Source: Aequorivita sp. UBA3180 (GTDB lineage Bacteria; Bacteroidota; Bacteroidia; Flavobacteriales; Flavobacteriaceae). From it: a DNA stretch of 64,000 nt. This document shows, piece after piece, positions 61,199 through 64,000 of this stretch. Where the stretch lies: NCBI GenBank assembly GCA_002364215.1, contig DEXQ01000018.1:62001-126000 (forward strand). The letters run 5' to 3'. The notes beneath the pieces are model-generated. The model saw nothing but the letters and a program-made list of their open reading frames with translations. It made no database searches and was not told the DNA's origin. Positions within the stretch are counted from its first letter, which is position 1; each line of letters begins with the position of its first letter. Position numbers and translations under genes: made by a program.

Positions 61199-61720
61199 AT
61201 GATTAAATGGTTTGAAGCATCTACTACATCAATAATAGCAATTGTTTTAACAGCAATTGGAATATACATCGCAACAATTTTATTTACCAGACTGGCAGGC
61301 AAACGAAGTTTTTCAAAAATGAGCAGTTTTGATTTCGCAATGACGGTTGCCATAGGTTCCATCATCGCCACCACGGTTTTGTCAAAATCAGTGAGTTTGT
61401 TACAGGGCGTTGTGGGGCTGGCAGCGGTTTATGTGCTTCAGTTTTCAGTTGCAATGATGCGGCGGTTTAAGTTTGTTCAAAAATTAATAGACAACGAACC
61501 CGTGCTTTTAATGGATGGAAAAGAAATTCTTCACAATAATTTGAAAAAAGCCCGCGTAACTGAAGCCGACCTACGCTCAAAATTGAGAGAGGCCAATGTT
61601 TTGGAACTCTCACAAGTGCGCGCGGTGATATTTGAATGTACTGGCGACATTGCAGTGCTTCATACTAAAGATGAAGATGTAGAGGTGGAAGATTGGTTAC
61701 TTAAAGGAGTGGACCGTTAG
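61199..61720 (+). CDS. DUF421 membrane protein (YetF-like)
   Basis: A 173-residue protein with two or three N-terminal membrane helices (about 12-30, 45-60, 65-85) and a cytoplasmic domain carrying the family pattern FTRLAGKRSFSKMSSFDFAM, then PVLLMDGKEILHNNLKKARV and ANVLELSQVRAVIFE. DUF421/YetF proteins are common in stress and sporulation settings, with no known biochemical role. It follows the FAD oxidoreductase after 29 bases. Confidence 0.9.
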   Translation: MIKWFEASTTSIIAIVLTAIGIYIATILFTRLAGKRSFSKMSSFDFAMTVAIGSIIATTVLSKSVSLLQGVVGLAAVYVLQFSVAMMRRFKFVQKLIDNEPVLLMDGKEILHNNLKKARVTEADLRSKLREANVLELSQVRAVIFECTGDIAVLHTKDEDVEVEDWLLKGVDR

Positions 61721-61796
61721 TTGTTAATTCTGTTTTAAAATTTTGATTGCCTGCAAATTGTTGTGTAATTTATCAATTCAACAAAAAATAAGAATT

Positions 61797-61940
61797 ATGG
61801 AAAAGAATGAAAAAAACTTAGAACAGGAAAAGCAAAGTAAAAAAGAGCAGGCTATAAATAAGAGTGCTACTCAAGGAAAAGACATTAATTACCAAGAGAA
61901 GGAAAGAAAGGAAAAACATCAGCCGAGAGATACGGCTTAA
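61797..61940 (+). CDS. Tiny highly charged protein (47 residues)
   Basis: Starting at ATG 61797, a 47-residue protein made almost only of Lys, Glu, Gln and Asn (MEKNEKNLEQEKQSKKEQAI), with no hydrophobic core, so it is probably disordered, similar in style to small stress or hydrophilin-like proteins. An earlier in-frame ATG (61743) would add a Cys/Leu-rich tail that does not look real. It is followed by a strong terminator, which supports it as a gene. Confidence 0.65.
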   Translation: MEKNEKNLEQEKQSKKEQAINKSATQGKDINYQEKERKEKHQPRDTA

Positions 61941-61955
61941 TAAAATTTAGGTTTC

Positions 61956-61994
61956 AAAAAACGCCATAGAGCTTCTAGTTCTATGGCGTTTTTT
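61956..61994. terminator. Bidirectional terminator overlapping the end of the DUF1801 gene
   Basis: AAAAAACGCCATAG and CTATGGCGTTTTTT arms (14 bp, perfect) with an 11-base loop. The right arm contains the last codons and TAG stop of the minus-strand DUF1801 gene. Confidence 0.92.
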
Positions 61995-62349
61995 TATTGA
62001 GCTCCACTTCGTTTACTCTATATTTTACAATTTGTTCTATCAATTGCCACGGCAGTTCCTCATTTATCGGAAACTGTATAGAGCCCTTTCCGGTTTTATA
62101 GTTCGAAATTTCTTTTTGAAAAGCTTTATTTCCCGATGGAAGTGCGTATAAGCCAATATGGTTTTTATATCCAGCAAAATATACCAATGGTTTTCCGTGG
62201 AGTTTAAATGCAGGCATACCATAGCTTATTGTTACTTCGGCTGTAGGAACAATTTTTTTAATGAAGGAATATAATTGAAAAAGCTTCTTTTGGGTACTTT
62301 CGGGAAAGAGACCAATATACTCCTCAATATTTGTAAAGCCTGGTTGCAT
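61981..62349 (-). CDS. DUF1801 family protein (YdhG/iron-chaperone-like)
   Basis: A 122-residue soluble protein of the DUF1801 fold: FTNIEEYIGLFPESTQKKL, ISYGMPAFKLHGKPLVYFAGYKNHIGLY, KGSIQFPINEELP. Members include YdhG and frataxin-like iron chaperones in Bacillus; the role here is unknown. I use ATG 62349; the upstream in-frame codon at 62400 would run into the preceding gene. Its stop codon lies in a terminator stem. Confidence 0.87.
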   Translation of the reverse strand: MQPGFTNIEEYIGLFPESTQKKLFQLYSFIKKIVPTAEVTISYGMPAFKLHGKPLVYFAGYKNHIGLYALPSGNKAFQKEISNYKTGKGSIQFPINEELPWQLIEQIVKYRVNEVELNKKTP

Positions 62350-62380
62350 GTCTCTTTTCGCTTTTGCTGAAATTATGAAA

Positions 62381-62851
62381 CTACGATCCGCAGCCCTCAA
62401 AAATGTTAAAGTCTGTCTCGGACTTAGGTTTAATAGAAACTTTTACTTTGTGCGAGCTTTTCTTTGAACTTTTGGTGTCTATACACTCCTCTTCGGTTAT
62501 TAAAACCTCCATAAGAACTCTGTGCGATTGTGCTATATATTTTTTGGAATTTCCAGAAATTTCTGGCTCTGGTATTGGAGCGACAAAAGATTTTAAGGAT
62601 GCTCCGGGCGCTTTAAAATGAATTTTTCCTTTGGAAAATTGAACGCTCCAAAAAGGATCGGTGCCCCCACCTCTAAAGGTATCATTTTCATCGGTTTGTT
62701 TGGAAACAGTATCCAAACGGTTTTCATTGTATTCTATGGTTGTCTTTGTTTCGGCAGGTACTGTGGGTTCAATAACCTCCTTGTTTGCGTCTTTACAGGA
62801 AACCGCCATAATTAAAGAGAAAACAGGAATAAGTAGAAATTTATAATTCAT
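62381..62851 (-). CDS. Predicted lipoprotein, COG3650-like
   Basis: A 156-residue lipoprotein (signal ending IMAVSCKDA, Cys19). The mature part has GGGTDPFWSVQFSKGKIHFK, the TEPFW-type start of the COG3650/HslJ-neighbour domain, and two further cysteines (EECIDTK, EGCGS) that may form a disulfide. Function unknown, probably periplasmic. It precedes the DUF1801 gene on the same strand by 31 bases. Confidence 0.8.
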   Translation of the reverse strand: MNYKFLLIPVFSLIMAVSCKDANKEVIEPTVPAETKTTIEYNENRLDTVSKQTDENDTFRGGGTDPFWSVQFSKGKIHFKAPGASLKSFVAPIPEPEISGNSKKYIAQSHRVLMEVLITEEECIDTKSSKKSSHKVKVSIKPKSETDFNIFEGCGS

Positions 62852-62941
62852 TTGGTTTTGATTTTAAAGTTGCATAAAACTAAAAAAATATTCACTCTTT
62901 TTGGTCTGCCCCAAAACATTTTAACAATCTTTAAAAAAAAA

Positions 62942-63508
62942 TTAAGAAATACGTTTCAAGATCTTTCTGGCTCGTGCCTGATAGCCAGCACTTTTTTGCG
63001 GCGCATTTTCTATGAGAATGTTTTTTAACTCAGGATAAATCCATTTTTTGTCATTATCCCATCCCAAATAATAGAGGCATTGCATAGCGGGAGCCTGGCA
63101 GGCTACTTTCTGATCTGTAATGAGCCAATCAAAGCAGCACTCTGTTATAATTTTTCTTTCATTTTTGTTTAAAACCTCATAAAATTTCCCAAGGCCTTTC
63201 ATAAAATGGTAATGGCAAAGCATTTCGCAAATTTTTGCACAGGAGCGCAATGCCGAATCATTTTTGATTGTGGGCAGTTTTTCAAAAAACACGTGCATGT
63301 ATTTAAAGAAGTTTTTTGCTTTGTATTCACAAATAATTTCCAACACCCAAGCAGATTGGACCAAGAGTTCACTTTCCTCAGTAAAGCACCATTGTAGTGT
63401 TTCCCGAACATAATGGTTTTTTTTGGTAATCCAAAAGGCAACCTCGTGCCTTTTATTCCGACTGCTGTCAACCTCCATCAATTTTTGTTTTAAATCTTCA
63501 GGCAGCAT
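62942..63508 (-). CDS. Helical-repeat protein of unknown function
   Basis: A 188-residue, all-helical soluble protein. Pairs of helices recur every 35-45 residues (HYVRETLQWCF, SAWVLEIICEY, RSCAKICEMLCHYHF, KIITECCFDWLI, PAMQCLYYLGWD), which looks like HEAT-type repeats. It is unusually rich in cysteine. No catalytic motif is seen. It begins five bases after the Sir2 gene ends and is surely in the same transcript; a role as adaptor is guesswork. Confidence 0.75.
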   Translation of the reverse strand: MLPEDLKQKLMEVDSSRNKRHEVAFWITKKNHYVRETLQWCFTEESELLVQSAWVLEIICEYKAKNFFKYMHVFFEKLPTIKNDSALRSCAKICEMLCHYHFMKGLGKFYEVLNKNERKIITECCFDWLITDQKVACQAPAMQCLYYLGWDNDKKWIYPELKNILIENAPQKSAGYQARARKILKRIS

Positions 63509-63513
63509 AATTT

Positions 63514-64000
63514 TTATTTCAGAAGTTCAACAACTTTTGGAACGCCAATAGAAGCTTTCTCAGCAAAAACCGTAATTCTTTTGCTTTCAGAAATGGATGG
63601 CTTTGGATCCACAAAATAGATCTGGGCATTTGGCTTGGCATATTGAACCAAACCTGCTGCGGGATAGACTTGCATCGAGGTGCCTATAATTAGAACGGCA
63701 TCTGCTTGCTCTACAACTTCAGTAGCAGTTTCAATCATGGGCACCATTTCGCCGAACCAAACTATATGTGGGCGGAGTTGGTGGTTATGCTCGCAGAAAT
63801 CACCCAAATTCAAATCTTCTCTCCAGTCCAAAATTAAATCTTCATCAAACGTGCTTCTCACTTTCAACAATTCACCGTGAAGATGAATCACTTTTGTACT
63901 TCCGGCGCGTTCGTGCAGATCGTCCACATTTTGTGTAATAATGGTAACATCGTGTGTTTTTTCAAGTTCTGCCAAAGCACAGTGCGCAGCGTTAGGCTGA
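63514..64000 (-). CDS. Sir2-family NAD-dependent protein deacylase, partial at right edge
   Basis: The frame is open from the stop at 63514 to the window edge (about 162 residues seen; the N-terminal Rossmann start lies outside). Visible: QPNAAHCALAELE, IITQNVDDLHERAG, IHLHGE with the catalytic His, VWFGEMVP and IIGTSMQVYPAAG. The zinc-binding cysteines are absent at the usual place (the span after HLHGE reads LLKVRSTFDEDL), as in some short class III bacterial sirtuins. It removes acyl groups from lysines with NAD. The TTG at 63975 is not the true start. Confidence 0.9.
   Translation of the reverse strand, partial: QPNAAHCALAELEKTHDVTIITQNVDDLHERAGSTKVIHLHGELLKVRSTFDEDLILDWREDLNLGDFCEHNHQLRPHIVWFGEMVPMIETATEVVEQADAVLIIGTSMQVYPAAGLVQYAKPNAQIYFVDPKPSISESKRITVFAEKASIGVPKVVELLK

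Overview
The window is chromosomal DNA from a member of the Bacteroidota, almost certainly a marine-type Flavobacteriaceae (the Aequorivita/Gillisia/Gramella neighbourhood fits; genus not decidable by eye). Evidence: AT-rich coding DNA, lack of Shine-Dalgarno sites, TAnnTTTG promoter boxes, type IX secretion (T9SS) C-terminal sorting domains, menaquinone genes, a BshB1-type bacillithiol gene, a CAL67264-type small membrane protein, an OstA-like LPS-transport protein, and several genes typical of flavobacterial cores. About 66 protein genes and one tRNA fill the window; coding density is high and I see no prophage, IS transposase or CRISPR array.

Layout. 1-10415 (minus): two tandem DUF368 polyprenyl-phosphate translocases (the first cut by the window edge), a TPR protein, then a run rel/spoT > fur-like > purA > ostA-like > class III aminotransferase. 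10416-10949 is the only long gene-free stretch; it carries two different arrays of 11-bp tandem repeats. 10950-13496: recG, interrupted in frame by a DUF559 nuclease-like cassette with inverted hairpin ends. 13562-17194 (plus): four overlapping genes, namely a small protein and a nucleotidyltransferase that look like a toxin-antitoxin pair, an M1 peptidase and a patatin. 17386-20139: lipoprotein, multi-TM protein, histidine kinase and LuxR-type regulator. 20847-26190: T9SS protein, propeller-type LytS-like kinase and LytTR regulator. 26260-33071: FMN-dependent glutamate-synthase-like protein, UvrD/PcrA helicase, esterase-like lipoprotein, DUF2945, Sua5-type protein, NTF2-like protein. 33207-36758: OmpA lipoprotein, glycosyltransferase, stand-alone HsdR-N domain protein, holA. 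36844-42095: DoxX and a menaquinone group (menA, menC, menE) interleaved with a UPF0173 hydrolase and a CPBP protease. 42136-46964: acyl-CoA carboxylase, CAL67264 protein, EttA-type ABC-F, lipoprotein. 47031-52748: T9SS BNR-repeat protein, MBL lipoprotein, hutG and hutI. 52968-57990: PLP trans-sulfuration enzyme, bshB1, tRNA-His, M28 peptidase, MBL-rhodanese fusion (sulfur/thiol theme). 58192-64000: DUF4397 T9SS protein, a stress-like set (PA2169 family, FAD oxidoreductase, DUF421, tiny charged protein), DUF1801, lipoprotein, helical-repeat protein and a Sir2 deacylase cut by the right edge.

The most interesting signals are (1) the DUF559 cassette inserted in frame into RecG between helicase motifs II and III, flanked by imperfect inverted hairpin repeats, with a related hairpin at 26241-26262; (2) a class of intergenic repeats that share a strict 7-bp period but not a sequence, seen at six or more spacers; (3) a perfect 20-bp palindrome at 20695-20714 in a divergent promoter region; (4) the translationally coupled small protein/nucleotidyltransferase pair ahead of a peptidase and a patatin; and (5) an NTF2-like gene whose coding similarity runs upstream of its first ATG with only ATT available as start.
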